Notes: generated from the sequence alone by a model not told the origin. Shown: positions 1-9,502, numbered from the stretch's first letter. The stretch: 37,692 nt of DNA from Bryobacterales bacterium (GCA_020852755.1 JADZAF010000092.1:1-37692); one strand, 5' to 3'. Made by a program: numbers and translations.

Positions 1-351
1 GCCGCGACCGCCTTCCGGGCCGCAACCGCCTTCCGACGCGCGACCGCCTTCCGGGCCGCGGCCGCCTTCCGACGCGCGACCGCCTTCCGGGCCGCGACCG
101 CCTTCCGGGCCGCAACCGCCTTCCGACGCGCGACCGCCTTCCGGGCCGCCACCGCCTTCCGACCCGCCACCGCCTTCCGACCCGCGACCGCCTTCCGACG
201 CACGACCGCCTTCCGACCCGCCACCGCCTTCCGACCCTCCACCGTCTTCCGACGCGCGACCGCCTTCCGACCCGCAACCGTCTTCCAACCCGCCACCGCC
301 TTCCGAGCCGCAACCGTCTTCCGGGCCGCAACCGCCTTCCGAGCCGCGACC
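1..351. repeat. 18-nt tandem repeat array (19 units plus a partial), open at left edge
   Basis: Nineteen head-to-tail 18-nt units with no indels fill 1-342, followed by half a unit to 351; the consensus is close to gccgcgaccgccttccgg. Unit length is six codons. On the minus strand one frame reads a basic hexapeptide, RKAVAA with A/R/G at the last position and RKTV variants, like the Lys/Arg/Ala/Val tails of histone H1-like bacterial proteins such as chlamydial Hc2. On the plus strand one frame reads AATAFR repeats and stops at 364-366; another reads proline-rich PPS repeats and stops at 560-562. The most variable base (unit position 6) is silent in the RKAVAA and AATAFR frames but changes residues in the PPS frame. 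Units nearest gyrA (235-324) are the most diverged. I favour the minus-strand basic repeat, but no start or Shine-Dalgarno supports it; an ATG lies at 476-474. Confidence 0.85.
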
Positions 352-373
352 AAAGGAAGCGGTTGATTGTTCC

Positions 374-390
374 CTCCCGCGCTTCGGGAG
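374..390. terminator. Short hairpin beside the repeat array
   Basis: CTCCCG, a 5-nt loop, then CGGGAG forms a six-base-pair stem just after the plus-strand stop at 364-366. It has no T-tract. It could end a plus-strand gene entering from the left edge, or be chance. Apart from this hairpin, 352-562 holds nothing I can support; the short plus-strand reading frame there (367-567) has no family resemblance and runs into the gyrA promoter. Confidence 0.3.
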
Positions 391-562
391 ATCTCCCAGG
401 CCACGGAGCCCCCGGAGCCCAGTCGCGGCGCGGTATGCACGGCCTCCCGTTGCAGGTCTGAAGGCGGGTCAAGCATGGTTTTCAGGGGCGCCATTTGCCG
501 CCTTGCGAAGAATCTTTCTCCGGAACCCGCCCAAAAACCGATTATTCACTACAAGTTCATGA

Positions 563-592
563 TATAATGATATTTACCTCAGTCTAAAGGAG
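563..592 (+). promoter_or_regulatory. gyrA -10 box and Shine-Dalgarno
   Basis: TATAAT at 563-568 is a perfect sigma-70 -10 hexamer; no good -35 is seen at 16-18 nt upstream. AAAGGAG at 586-592 lies 6 nt before a TTG at 599. This strong Shine-Dalgarno is what fixes the TTG as the gyrA start. Predicted transcription start is near 575, giving a leader of about 25 nt. Confidence 0.65.
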
Positions 593-598
593 TCCTTT

Positions 599-3148
599 TT
601 GCCGGATCAAGAGAACCCGCCCCAAGGCCCGCCTGCGCCTCCGCAGGGAGGGCAGCTTTCACTGGGCGACGACGGATCGCGAAACCTCCTGCCCATCAAT
701 ATCGAAGACGAGATGCGGCGCTCCTACCTCGATTACGCCATGAGCGTGATCGTGGGCCGCGCGCTGCCCGACATCCGCGACGGGCTGAAGCCCGTGCACC
801 GCCGCATCCTCTTCGGGATGAACGAGATGGGCCTGGCGCCCAACCGGCCCACGCGGAAGTGCGCCAAGATCGTGGGCGAGGTGATGGGCAAGTACCACCC
901 CCACGGCGATATCCCGGTTTACGATGCTTTGGTCCGAATGGCTCAGCCCTTCACCATGCGCCACCCTCTGGTAGAAGGCCAGGGCAATTTCGGCTCGGTG
1001 GACGGCGACCCCCCCGCGGCTATGCGGTATACAGAAGCCCGCCTGGCCCGCATGTCCACCGCCCTGCTTCAGGACATCGATAAGGAAACCGTCGATTTCC
1101 GGCCCAACTACGATGAAAGCGAAGTCGAGCCGGAAGTACTGCCCACCCGGGTGCCGAACCTGCTGGTCAACGGATCCTCCGGCATCGCGGTGGGCATGGC
1201 CACCAACATCCCGCCTCACAACCTGGCCGAGATCATCGATGCCACCATCCTGCTGATTCAGAACCCCAACACGCCGCTGGAAAAGGTGCTGTCGCTGGTC
1301 AAGGGCCCGGATTTTCCTACCGGCGGTTTCATCCTGGGCCGGCAGGGCATCCTCAACGCCTACACCACGGGCCGGGGTCAGCTCAAGCTGCGGGCCCGGG
1401 CGGCCATCGAACATACCGGCAAGGACCGCGACTCCATCGTGGTGACCGAGATTCCCTACCAGGTGAATAAATCGCGCCTGATCGAGCAGGCGGCGGTCCT
1501 GGTGAACGAGAAGAAGATCGAAGGCATCTCGGAAATCCGGGATGAGAGCGACCGCGAGGGCATGCGCATCGTCTTCGAGCTGAAGCGCGGCGAGCAGGCC
1601 GAGGTGGTGCTCAACAACCTTTACAAGCACACCCAGCTGCAGGTCGGCTTCGGCATTATCATGCTCTCCATCGTCAACGGGCAGCCGCGTGAGCTGGGAC
1701 TCGTCCCCATCATCAAGCACTTCATCGATCACCGGGTCGACGTAGTCCGGCGGCGCACCGAGTACGAGCTGCGCAAGGCCCGCGAGCGCGAGCACCTTTT
1801 GCTGGGCTTCAAGAAGGCGCTGGAGAACCTGGACGCCGTGATCCAGCTGATCCGCGCCGCGCGCACCCCGCGCGATGCCCGCGAGGGACTGATCGCCACC
1901 TTCCAGTTCACCGAGAGACAGGCCCAGGCCATAATCGAACTCCAGCTCCAGCGCCTGACCGGCATGGAGCAGCAGAAGATCCTGGAGGAACTGGCCGAGA
2001 TCCAGCGGCGCATCGCCGAGTACCTGGAAATCCTGGGTTCCGAGAAGGTGCTGCGCGACGTCATCGTCAAGGAGCTTCGGGCCGTGGCCAAGGACTTCGG
2101 CGAGGAACGCCGCACCGAGATTGTCGAGGATCCGGGCGACATTCGGCTGGAGGACCTGGTGGCCGTCGAGGACGTGGCGGTCACGGTCACCCGCGGCGGA
2201 TACCTGAAGCGCACCAGCGTCGATACTTACCGGCGCCAGGCGCGCGGCGGCAAAGGCCGCATCGGCATGGGCACCCGGGCGGAGGATTTCGTGGAGCACC
2301 TCATCGTGGCCTCCACCCACGCCTACCTGCTGATCTTTACCAACAAAGGGCGGGTCTACTGGCTCAAGATCTATGAGATCCCGGACGCCGCCACGTCCGG
2401 CCGCGGCAAACACATTTCCGGCCTCATCAACCTGCAGCCCGACGAGACGGTCAAGGGCTTCCAGCCGGTGGCCGAGTTCATTCAGGGCCGCCACATCGTG
2501 ATGGTTACCCGGCATGGAGTGATCAAGAAGACCGAGCTGACCGAGTTCGACAATCCCATGTCGCGCGGCATCATCGCCCTGACCCTGGACGAAGGCGACG
2601 AGCTGATCGCCGCCGGGCTCACCAACGGGAAGAACGAGATCTTCCTGGGCTCCTGGAAGGGACAGGCCATTCGCTTCTCGGAAGAGAACGTGCGGTCGAT
2701 GGGCCGGCCGGCGCGCGGCGTGCGCGCCATGGCGCTGGCCGAAGACGACTACCTGGTCGGCATGGAAGTGGTGGACGAGGGCGCCCTGATTCTCTCGATC
2801 TCGGAGAAGGGTTTCGGCAAACGCACGCCGCTGCGCCACTACCGCCTGCAGTCGCGGGGCGGCAAGGGCATCATCAACATGAAGACCACGGCGCGGAACG
2901 GCAACGTGGTGACGGTGCTGGCGGTAAAGGAAGACAGCGAGGTCATGATCATCACCAAGGACGGCAAGATGATCCGCCTGGAAGCCGCCAACATCCGCCA
3001 GGTGGGCCGCTCCACGCAGGGTGTCCGCCTGGTCACCCTGGAGGAGGAAGATCGCGTGGCCGCCGCCTCCGTGGTGCCCGACAGCAACGGAGAAGGCCCC
3101 AACGGCAAGAACGGCTCCGACAACCAGCCCCCTCTCCCCCTGCAGTAG
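599..3148 (+). CDS. gyrA: DNA gyrase subunit A
   Basis: Breakage-reunion subunit of type IIA topoisomerase; with GyrB it forms the A2B2 gyrase that introduces negative supercoils. The protein has 849 residues, normal for the family. N-terminal catalytic landmarks are [14 protein letters not shown] (56-69), HPHGD (100-104) and [10 protein letters not shown] with catalytic Tyr144. The C-terminal beta-pinwheel carries the GyrA box as QARGGKG (547-553), favouring GyrA over ParC, although residue 2 is Ala instead of the usual Arg/Lys. The tail after about 815 is Gly/Asn/Pro-rich rather than acidic. In the quinolone-resistance region the position of E. coli Ser83 is Ile105 and Ala84 is Pro106, while Asp87 is kept (Asp109). 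The start is TTG, chosen because AAAGGAG lies 6 nt upstream. No gyrB is in the window. Confidence 0.97.
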   Translation: MPDQENPPQGPPAPPQGGQLSLGDDGSRNLLPINIEDEMRRSYLDYAMSVIVGRALPDIRDGLKPVHRRILFGMNEMGLAPNRPTRKCAKIVGEVMGKYHPHGDIPVYDALVRMAQPFTMRHPLVEGQGNFGSVDGDPPAAMRYTEARLARMSTALLQDIDKETVDFRPNYDESEVEPEVLPTRVPNLLVNGSSGIAVGMATNIPPHNLAEIIDATILLIQNPNTPLEKVLSLVKGPDFPTGGFILGRQGILNAYTTGRGQLKLRARAAIEHTGKDRDSIVVTEIPYQVNKSRLIEQAAVLVNEKKIEGISEIRDESDREGMRIVFELKRGEQAEVVLNNLYKHTQLQVGFGIIMLSIVNGQPRELGLVPIIKHFIDHRVDVVRRRTEYELRKAREREHLLLGFKKALENLDAVIQLIRAARTPRDAREGLIATFQFTERQAQAIIELQLQRLTGMEQQKILEELAEIQRRIAEYLEILGSEKVLRDVIVKELRAVAKDFGEERRTEIVEDPGDIRLEDLVAVEDVAVTVTRGGYLKRTSVDTYRRQARGGKGRIGMGTRAEDFVEHLIVASTHAYLLIFTNKGRVYWLKIYEIPDAATSGRGKHISGLINLQPDETVKGFQPVAEFIQGRHIVMVTRHGVIKKTELTEFDNPMSRGIIALTLDEGDELIAAGLTNGKNEIFLGSWKGQAIRFSEENVRSMGRPARGVRAMALAEDDYLVGMEVVDEGALILSISEKGFGKRTPLRHYRLQSRGGKGIINMKTTARNGNVVTVLAVKEDSEVMIITKDGKMIRLEAANIRQVGRSTQGVRLVTLEEEDRVAAASVVPDSNGEGPNGKNGSDNQPPLPLQ

Positions 3149-3166
3149 GAGCCGCGCACACCCTCA

Positions 3167-3192
3167 GCGCGGCGGCGCTCCGGCCGCCGCGC
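3167..3192. terminator. GC-rich hairpin after gyrA
   Basis: GCGCGGCGGC at 3167-3176 pairs perfectly with GCCGCCGCGC at 3183-3192 across a 6-nt loop. It starts 19 nt after the gyrA stop and has no T-tract, so it would be a hairpin-only or Rho-assisted end. Confidence 0.5.
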
Positions 3193-3256
3193 CGCCGGCT
3201 GGATGACGGCGGCAGTCCGGAAACCATGGGAAAATAGGATTTTCTTCCGTTTCTGT

Positions 3257-6223
3257 ATGCGCCGTCTTCTCGCCTTTCCAGCCGGACTTCTGCTGCTTTC
3301 GGTGGCGGCTCTGCCGCGCCAGGACCAGGTGGTCTGCGGAACCAGCCGCCTCAAATGGAAAGAGGAGCTGCACCTCCATCAGCAGGCCCGCAAGGTCCGG
3401 CAGGCGCGCCAGAAGTTCTCGGCCCTCTCCGCCGGTGTCAGGTCCGCGGGCCGCGACTACGGCGAGATCGCGGTGCTGGAGGATGGCGACGGGGTGGTCG
3501 CCCGGCGCAACCAGTTCAACCTGGTCTCCCGCACGCTCGGCTTTCTGCCGGCCGCACCGGGCGCTTCCCGCTACACCTTCCTGGTGCGCGAGAACACCTA
3601 CGATGCGGCCGCCGCGGAAGCAGGCACGCGCCTGACTCTGGCCGACGACGATTCCCGCGAGGTCACCATCCCCTTCCCGTTCCCCTTCTTCGGCGGCGCC
3701 TACAACCGCGTGTTCGTCAACTCCGACGGCAACCTCACCTTCGGCGCGCCCGATACCTCCAGCAGCGAGCGATCCCTGGGCCGCCACGCTTCCGGCTCTC
3801 CGCGCATCTCGGGCCTGTTCCGCGATCTCGACCCCTCGCAGTCCGGGGCCGCCGTCACGGTTCTGGCCGAAGCCGCCCGGCTCATCGTGACCTGGTCGCG
3901 AGTTCCCGAGTACAGCGAGTTCAGCGGAGCGCCGCGCCAGACCTTCCAGGTCCGCCTCTATCCGGACGGCGGCATCGAGTTCGCCTACCAGGACGTCACT
4001 ACCACCAGCGCCGTCGTGGGCATCGCTCCCGGAGCGATGCAGGACTCCACCTCGGTGGTTTCCTTCGTGGCCGGCAGTTCTCAGGAATACACGGGGGCGG
4101 TCGCCGAGGTCTTCCGCGGCGACGCCGACGAGATCGACATCGTCACCGCCGCCCAGAAGTTCTACGAGACCCACGACGACGCCTACGATTACCTGGTCTT
4201 CTTCAACAATCAGGGGATCCGCGCGGGCGAGTCCGCGCTGGCGTACGAGAGCCCGGTCCGCACCACCGCCACCGGCTTCGGGGACGACCTGGTGGACGTC
4301 GGCCGCCAGTTCGGCTCCCCCTACCGCCTGCAGGCCGTCATGAACATGGGCCCGCTCAGCCAGTATCCGAAAGACCCTAACGGAATCGTGCAGGCCCGGC
4401 GGTTGAGCCGCGACACGCCGCTAACCGTGCTGGCGCACGAAGCCGGGCACCTGTTTCTGGCTTTCGCCAGCGTGCGCGACGCCGAAGCTCCGGACGAGCG
4501 GCCCATGCTGGGCTACCAGAGCGCGCACTGGATCTTCACCTTCAACTCCGAAGCATCCCTGCTGGAGGGCAACCGCATCCGCGACGATGGCCCGGCCGCC
4601 TCGCCCCGCTTCACCACCACCGCCACCGTGGAGGGATTCTCTCCTCTCGATCAGTACCTGATGGGCCTGCGCAGTCCCGATGAGGTGTTCGACACCTTCC
4701 TGGTCACGGGAACCAACGCCGCGTTGCGCGCCATGAAACCGCAACCTGGGGTGAGTTTCAGCGGCGAGCGCCGCGACATACGCGTCCAGGAAGTAATCGA
4801 AGCCGAGGGCCGCCGCACCCCCGACCATACCGTCGCCCAGCGCCGCTTCCGCTTCGCCTTCATTCTCATCGTGCGACAGGGAACCGAGCCCTCCGCCGAC
4901 GATCTCGCCCAGGTGGAAACCTATCGCCGCGAGTTCGAGAAGTTTTACAGCCGTGCCACGTCCGAGCGGGCCCTGGCCGACGCCAGCCTGCGCCGCGCCG
5001 TGCGCCTCTCGGTCTTCCCCGCCGCCGGGGTTCTGGAAGGGGGCTCGGCCACCGCGACGGCTAGCGTCCAAAGGCCGGTTTCCACCGCGCTCACCCTGCT
5101 GCTGCGGGCTCAGAACGGTTACGCCGGCGTGCCCGGCTCGGTGACCATTCCGGAGGGCTCCTCCAGCGTCAGTTTCAGCATCAGCGGGCAGCGCGCGGGA
5201 GTCGAGGAGTTGCTGGTGGAGCCGGACAACTCCGCCTATGAAACCGTACACGCGCGCATCCAAGTCACGAACGGCGCGTCCGGCCTGCGCCTGGAGGCCG
5301 CGTCCGGCGACAAGCAGGCGATCACCCCGGGCGTGCCCCAAACCGACCCCGTGGTCGTCCGCCTGACCGACATCAACCGGCTGCCCTACCCCGGGGTGGC
5401 CATACGGGCCGAAGCCGCCGGGGGCGGCGCCGTGCTGCCGGCGGTTGCCGTCACCGATGCCTCCGGCCAGGCCAGTTTTCAGTGGACGCCGGGCGCCGCC
5501 GGACAGCCGCAACTGCGCTTCAGCGCCGACGGCGCCGCCGCTGCGTTGTCGGTCGGGGCTGGCGGCGTCCCGGCCATGGCCGGCTCGGCGGTGGTGAATG
5601 CGGCTTCCGGCGCTGCCCTGCTCTCGCCCGGCTCGATTGCTTCCGTCTACGGCTTGAACCTGGCGGGAGGAACCACCGCGGCCACGCCCTACCCGTGGCC
5701 CGAGCGTTTCGCCGGCATCCAGGTGATGCTTGGCGGCCGCCTGGCCCCGCTGCTCTATGTCAGCGACGCACAGGTGAATTTCCTGGTCCCCGAGAGTCTG
5801 CCGGTGGGCGTTGCCGAGATGACCGTTACCACCCCGGCCGGCGTCTCCGCCCCGGTGCGCGTCCGGATTGTCTCCGTCTCTCCCGGCATCTTCGCCGCCG
5901 TGCATTCCGGCACGACCGACCCGGCCTCACAGCGCCCGGCCCGGCCGGGCGATTACCTGGAAGTGTACGCCACCGGCCTGGGCGTGGCCCGCGACTTCGG
6001 CTCCGGCCTGCGCGAGACGCTCATCCGGCCCGAGGTCCACATCGGCGGGTTTGCGGCCGGCGTCACCTACAGCGGCCTGGCGCCGGGCTTCCTGGGTTTG
6101 TACCAGGTCAACGTGCAGGTTAACGAGGGTACTCCGCCCGGCCTTCAGCCGCTCACCCTCACCGTCGACGAGGTCCGTTCCAACCCGGTCATGGTGGCGG
6201 TCGGGGCGGCGACCGGCGAATAA
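3257..6223 (+). CDS. Secreted NIDO-like / HEAGH-motif protein with C-terminal TIGR03437-type domain
   Basis: Predicted exported protein of 988 residues, exact function unknown. I chose the ATG at 3257 because it begins a clean signal peptide (MRRLLAFPAGLLLLSVAALP); an in-frame ATG at 3203 would add 18 residues before it. Reading along the protein: a nidogen-like region at roughly 120-280 (FPFPFFGGAYNRVFVNSDGN, then RLYPDGGIEFAYQDV); a zinc-metalloprotease-like HEAGH at 394-398, with a downstream Glu-rich stretch that could give the third ligand; Calx-beta and Big-1-like Ig modules at roughly 590-770; and a C-terminal domain (NAASG, PGSIASVYGLNLAGG, APLLYVSDAQVNFLVPE) typical of TIGR03437, common in Solibacter-like acidobacteria. 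The TAA stop shares its last A with the lipA ATG (TAATG). Whether it is a working peptidase is inference from one motif. Confidence 0.75.
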   Translation: MRRLLAFPAGLLLLSVAALPRQDQVVCGTSRLKWKEELHLHQQARKVRQARQKFSALSAGVRSAGRDYGEIAVLEDGDGVVARRNQFNLVSRTLGFLPAAPGASRYTFLVRENTYDAAAAEAGTRLTLADDDSREVTIPFPFPFFGGAYNRVFVNSDGNLTFGAPDTSSSERSLGRHASGSPRISGLFRDLDPSQSGAAVTVLAEAARLIVTWSRVPEYSEFSGAPRQTFQVRLYPDGGIEFAYQDVTTTSAVVGIAPGAMQDSTSVVSFVAGSSQEYTGAVAEVFRGDADEIDIVTAAQKFYETHDDAYDYLVFFNNQGIRAGESALAYESPVRTTATGFGDDLVDVGRQFGSPYRLQAVMNMGPLSQYPKDPNGIVQARRLSRDTPLTVLAHEAGHLFLAFASVRDAEAPDERPMLGYQSAHWIFTFNSEASLLEGNRIRDDGPAASPRFTTTATVEGFSPLDQYLMGLRSPDEVFDTFLVTGTNAALRAMKPQPGVSFSGERRDIRVQEVIEAEGRRTPDHTVAQRRFRFAFILIVRQGTEPSADDLAQVETYRREFEKFYSRATSERALADASLRRAVRLSVFPAAGVLEGGSATATASVQRPVSTALTLLLRAQNGYAGVPGSVTIPEGSSSVSFSISGQRAGVEELLVEPDNSAYETVHARIQVTNGASGLRLEAASGDKQAITPGVPQTDPVVVRLTDINRLPYPGVAIRAEAAGGGAVLPAVAVTDASGQASFQWTPGAAGQPQLRFSADGAAAALSVGAGGVPAMAGSAVVNAASGAALLSPGSIASVYGLNLAGGTTAATPYPWPERFAGIQVMLGGRLAPLLYVSDAQVNFLVPESLPVGVAEMTVTTPAGVSAPVRVRIVSVSPGIFAAVHSGTTDPASQRPARPGDYLEVYATGLGVARDFGSGLRETLIRPEVHIGGFAAGVTYSGLAPGFLGLYQVNVQVNEGTPPGLQPLTLTVDEVRSNPVMVAVGAATGE

Positions 6224-7101
6224 TGGAATCAGTGCTGGTAACCATCGCTCCGAGAACGGCCCGCCCGGACTGGCTGCGCGCCCCCGCGCCCGCGGGCGAG
6301 AACTACCGGGAGCTCAAGGCCCTCATCGACAGCCTGAAGCTGCATACCGTCTGTGAGAGCGCCGCCTGCCCCAATGTGGGCGAGTGCTGGAATCACCGCA
6401 CGGCGACCTTCATGATCCTGGGCAACGTCTGCACGCGCCGCTGCGGCTTCTGTGCCGTGCAGAAAGGCGCGCCCCTCACCGTGGACTACGACGAGCCGCG
6501 GCGGGTGGCGGAAGCGGCCGCCGCCATGGGCCTGCGCTACGTAGTGGTCACCAGCGTGAACCGCGACGACCGCAAGGACGGTGGAGCGGAACTGTTCGCC
6601 CTAACCATCGCCGCCATCCGCGAGCGTATTCCCGGCTGCCGGGTGGAAATCCTGATCCCCGACTTTCAGGGCAGCCACGCCGCCATGGACATCGTGATCG
6701 CCGCCGCCCCGGACGTGCTGAACCACAACATCGAGACCGTGCCGCGGCTGTACCGCCAAGTGCGTCTGGGCGCGCGCTATGAGCGTTCGCTCGACATCCT
6801 GGCCTACTCGAAATCCGTCTCATCCGGCATGCCCACGAAGTCCGGCCTGATGCTCGGGCTGGGCGAAACGCTGGACGAAGTGCTCGCGGTGATGCGCGAC
6901 CTGCGAAGCCATCACGTCGACCTCCTTACCTTGGGCCAGTATCTGCGGCCTTCACCCAAGCACCTGCCGATCATCCGCTACGTGCCCCCGGAGGAATTCA
7001 AAGAACTGCGCCGGGCGGGCCTGGAGATGGGTTTCCGTCACGTGGAAGCGGGACCCCTGGTTCGCAGCTCGTACCACGCCGCCGACTCCGCAGGCCGTTG
7101 A
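6223..7101 (+). CDS. lipA: Lipoyl synthase
   Basis: Radical-SAM enzyme that inserts two sulfurs into protein-bound octanoate to make the lipoyl cofactor of 2-oxoacid dehydrogenases and the glycine cleavage system. The 292 residues carry both clusters: the auxiliary 4Fe-4S motif C44-x4-C49-x5-C55 (CESAACPNVGEC) and the radical-SAM motif C70-x3-C74-x2-C77 (CTRRCGFC). The C-terminal RSSYHA supplies the serine ligand of the auxiliary cluster. TSVNRDD, HNIETV, KSGLMLGLGE and LGQYLRPS are all family hallmarks. The ATG overlaps the stop of the preceding secreted-protein gene (TAATG), so translation may be coupled, although the products look unrelated. No lipB or dehydrogenase genes are in the window. 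Confidence 0.97.
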   Translation: MESVLVTIAPRTARPDWLRAPAPAGENYRELKALIDSLKLHTVCESAACPNVGECWNHRTATFMILGNVCTRRCGFCAVQKGAPLTVDYDEPRRVAEAAAAMGLRYVVVTSVNRDDRKDGGAELFALTIAAIRERIPGCRVEILIPDFQGSHAAMDIVIAAAPDVLNHNIETVPRLYRQVRLGARYERSLDILAYSKSVSSGMPTKSGLMLGLGETLDEVLAVMRDLRSHHVDLLTLGQYLRPSPKHLPIIRYVPPEEFKELRRAGLEMGFRHVEAGPLVRSSYHAADSAGR

Positions 7102-7164
7102 TCTCCGCCAGGTAGATCCTGGACCCGCCACCTTCGCGTTGCAGTATGATGCATTACGAATTGA

Positions 7165-8271
7165 ATGCGGCTTGTCTTGCTCTGTGTCCTGGTTGCCGCT
7201 GTTCAGCCGGCTCCGGGGGAAGAGGCCCGCTCCCCCGGTGATCGATGGCGAAGCCGCATGAACCTCGCCACCTCTCTTCTGGCGGCCGGAAAGCCCGCCG
7301 AGGCGCTGCCTCTGCTGGAGGAGTCTCTCAGAGAACTGGGCGCCGCCGAGCGCGACGGGCTGCCCGGCTCGGTAGTCCACAACGAGCTGGGCTGCGCCTG
7401 CCAGTCGCTCAGCCGGCTGGCCGACGCCGCCGCACACTTCAACCGCGCGGCGGAGATTCTGGAGGCCCGTTATCCGGGCGAAACCCGTCGTCTCGCGATG
7501 GTGCTGCAGAACCAGGCCACGCTGTGGCACGCCCGGGGCGATTACCACCGCTCGGAGTCGCTTTACAGACGGGTCCTGAAGATGGCGGGTGACGGCGACC
7601 CGGTAACGCTGAAGACACTGGAGAGCCTGGCGATGCTCTATCTCGACGAAGGCCGCCACGAGCGCGCCGAGCGGTGCTTGCGCCGCGTCCTGGAGCGGCA
7701 GGAGAACTCGCCGGGGGTGGTCCCGAGGAGGCGCGCCGCCACGCTCCACAACCTGGCGGCGGTCTACCAGGCACGACGCAGCTTTGCTGCGGCCGAGTCC
7801 ACCTACCGGCGTGCTTTGGACATCTGGGATTCGCTGGATCCGGCCGCTCCGGAACGGGGGAACACGCTGGGCGGGCTGGGGACGATCGCCTATTGGAAGC
7901 GCGATTTCGACAAAGCCGGACGGCTGCTCGAGGCCGCTTTGGCAATCGAAGAGGCGGCTTACGGCGCGGGTCACCTGAAGGTGGCCGCCCGGCTGCAAAG
8001 CCTTGCGGAAGTGTACGCGGCGCAGGATCGATGGGAAGAAGCACGGAGTTGCTGCGAGCGCGCGATCACGGCGTGGGAAACCGCGGCCGGGCCGCACCAT
8101 CCCCGGCTCGTCGCCGTCCTGCACACCTACGTCCGGGTTCTGCGCGCTTCGGGAAGCGAGGATCAGGCGCGCGAGGTCGAGGCGCGCGAGCAGGCGCTGC
8201 GCAAGGCGATAGCCCGTGCAAACCCGGCCAGCCACGTGGTGGACGTGGACGAACTGGCGGCCGGAAAGTAA
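7165..8271 (+). CDS. Secreted tetratricopeptide-repeat protein
   Basis: Protein of 368 residues with a short signal peptide (MRLVLLCVLVAAVQPAPG) followed by about seven tandem TPR units of the kinesin-light-chain type (TPR_10/TPR_12), with repeated elements such as LHNLAAVYQARRSFAAAEST and LGGLGTIAYWKRDFDKAGRL at about 42-residue spacing. TPR solenoids bind partner proteins; there is no catalytic domain, so the partner and role are unknown and the compartment is probably periplasmic. No Shine-Dalgarno is seen; TATGAT at 7145-7150 could be a -10 box giving a very short leader. It is separated from lipA by 63 nt and converges with the Gfo/Idh gene 7 nt downstream. Confidence 0.75.
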   Translation: MRLVLLCVLVAAVQPAPGEEARSPGDRWRSRMNLATSLLAAGKPAEALPLLEESLRELGAAERDGLPGSVVHNELGCACQSLSRLADAAAHFNRAAEILEARYPGETRRLAMVLQNQATLWHARGDYHRSESLYRRVLKMAGDGDPVTLKTLESLAMLYLDEGRHERAERCLRRVLERQENSPGVVPRRRAATLHNLAAVYQARRSFAAAESTYRRALDIWDSLDPAAPERGNTLGGLGTIAYWKRDFDKAGRLLEAALAIEEAAYGAGHLKVAARLQSLAEVYAAQDRWEEARSCCERAITAWETAAGPHHPRLVAVLHTYVRVLRASGSEDQAREVEAREQALRKAIARANPASHVVDVDELAAGK

Positions 8272-8278
8272 ACAGGCT

Positions 8279-9502
8279 TCACAGCCGCAGGTTCGCTTCC
8301 AGCTTGATGTTCAGATCGAGCATCTCATCCCAGGTGGCGGTCCCGCCCCGATAAGCGGCCGTGCGAGCCAGGATGCAGGCCAGGTTGCTGTCCACGCTCT
8401 CCGCTACGTTGTTCAGGAGCCGTCCGGTCCGAATGCTCTCGACGAACCGTTTCACGTTGGCAATCGCGCCCGCCGTGAACGTATCGTCGCGCTCGGCGCC
8501 TTTCCAAACCTGCTCGCCGGTGATGCTGACATACCCGTCATAGCGCGGGTCCACCCCAAACCGCGCGCCCAGGCCATAGTGCGAGTCGAGTGTTCCCGCG
8601 GAGCCGTACACGCGTACGCAGATATCGTAGAAGCCCTTGACGAACTGCGCGGAGGAGAAGTCCACCATCAACTCGCCCGGATACCAGAAGTCAACCACGA
8701 AGTAATCCCAGCAGTCCCCGTAGGTCATGCGAACCCTGCGGCCGCCGGAGCCGCGCGCCTTCAGCGGATGCCCCTGCAGGTACCAGTTGGCCACGTCGAT
8801 GGCGTGGATATTCTGCTCCACGATGATGTCGCCGGAAAGCACCCGGTCCCGGGCCCAGTACCGCAGCCGCGCCTCGTCCCGCGACCAACCCGGGCGCGGC
8901 GCCGGATCGCCCCCCGAGCCGTGATAGAACACGTGTCCCAGAACCGGCCGCCCGATGTCTCCGCGATGCACCCGCGCGGCGGCCTCCTGAAACACCGGCT
9001 GAGCCCTGGTCTGGAAATCCACCAGGAAACTCACGCGCCCCTTGGCCCGTTCGCCGCTTTCCAGGATGCTGCGGCAGCCCGGCACATCCACCGCCACCGG
9101 TTTGGCCAGGAACACGTGCCGGCCGGCCGCCACCGCCGCCGCCACCTGCTCGGGATGGAAATACGGCGGAGTCTCAATGACCACCGCATCCAGCTTCGAA
9201 GCCGCCAGTTCGCGATAGGCCTCCAGCCCCCGGTAGGCGCGGGAGGCCGGCACGCCGAACTTCTTCCGCGCGGTTTCCAGGCGGTCGTGAAAGGCGTCGG
9301 CCAGCGCCACGACCCGCGCGCCCGCCTGGCTGACGAAGAAATCCCCGATCCAGTTGCCCCGGCCGCCCGCCCCGACGATCCCGACCTCCACGGCCGAATT
9401 CGCCTGGCTGCCGAACGCGATTCCGGGCTTCACCAGCAGCGCTGCGGCGGAGGATCCCAGGAATGCGCGCCGCCCGGTCTTCCATCCCCGTTCTTCTGGC
9501 AT
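8279..9502 (-). CDS. Tat-exported Gfo/Idh/MocA family oxidoreductase
   Basis: NAD(P)-dependent oxidoreductase of the glucose-fructose oxidoreductase/inositol dehydrogenase family, probably acting on a sugar or polyol; the substrate cannot be read from sequence. The 407-residue protein starts at the ATG whose product has a twin-arginine signal (KTGRRAFLGSSAAALL, RR at 11-12). The Rossmann motif follows (VEVGIVGAGGRGNW). The usual EKP motif is AKP here (HVFLAKPVAVD), keeping the catalytic lysine. The C-terminal GFO-type half includes EQNIHAIDVANWYLQGHP. An upstream in-frame ATG at 9520 would add six residues before the signal. It is divergent from the TIM-barrel sugar isomerase pair at 9535, and such pairs are common in acidobacterial and planctomycete sugar catabolism, so a shared substrate is plausible. 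Confidence 0.88.
   Translation of the reverse strand: MPEERGWKTGRRAFLGSSAAALLVKPGIAFGSQANSAVEVGIVGAGGRGNWIGDFFVSQAGARVVALADAFHDRLETARKKFGVPASRAYRGLEAYRELAASKLDAVVIETPPYFHPEQVAAAVAAGRHVFLAKPVAVDVPGCRSILESGERAKGRVSFLVDFQTRAQPVFQEAAARVHRGDIGRPVLGHVFYHGSGGDPAPRPGWSRDEARLRYWARDRVLSGDIIVEQNIHAIDVANWYLQGHPLKARGSGGRRVRMTYGDCWDYFVVDFWYPGELMVDFSSAQFVKGFYDICVRVYGSAGTLDSHYGLGARFGVDPRYDGYVSITGEQVWKGAERDDTFTAGAIANVKRFVESIRTGRLLNNVAESVDSNLACILARTAAYRGGTATWDEMLDLNIKLEANLRL

Noticed and set aside
1-342. CRISPR array
   Set aside because: Units are contiguous 18-nt repeats with no spacers of 30 nt or so and no cas genes.
367-567. 66-residue plus-strand ORF before gyrA
   Set aside because: It uses a weak start, has no family resemblance and runs into the gyrA -10 box.
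659-2839. 726-residue open frame antisense to gyrA
   Set aside because: Same cause: GyrA motifs are intact on the plus strand and the antisense product has no recognisable domain or start signals.
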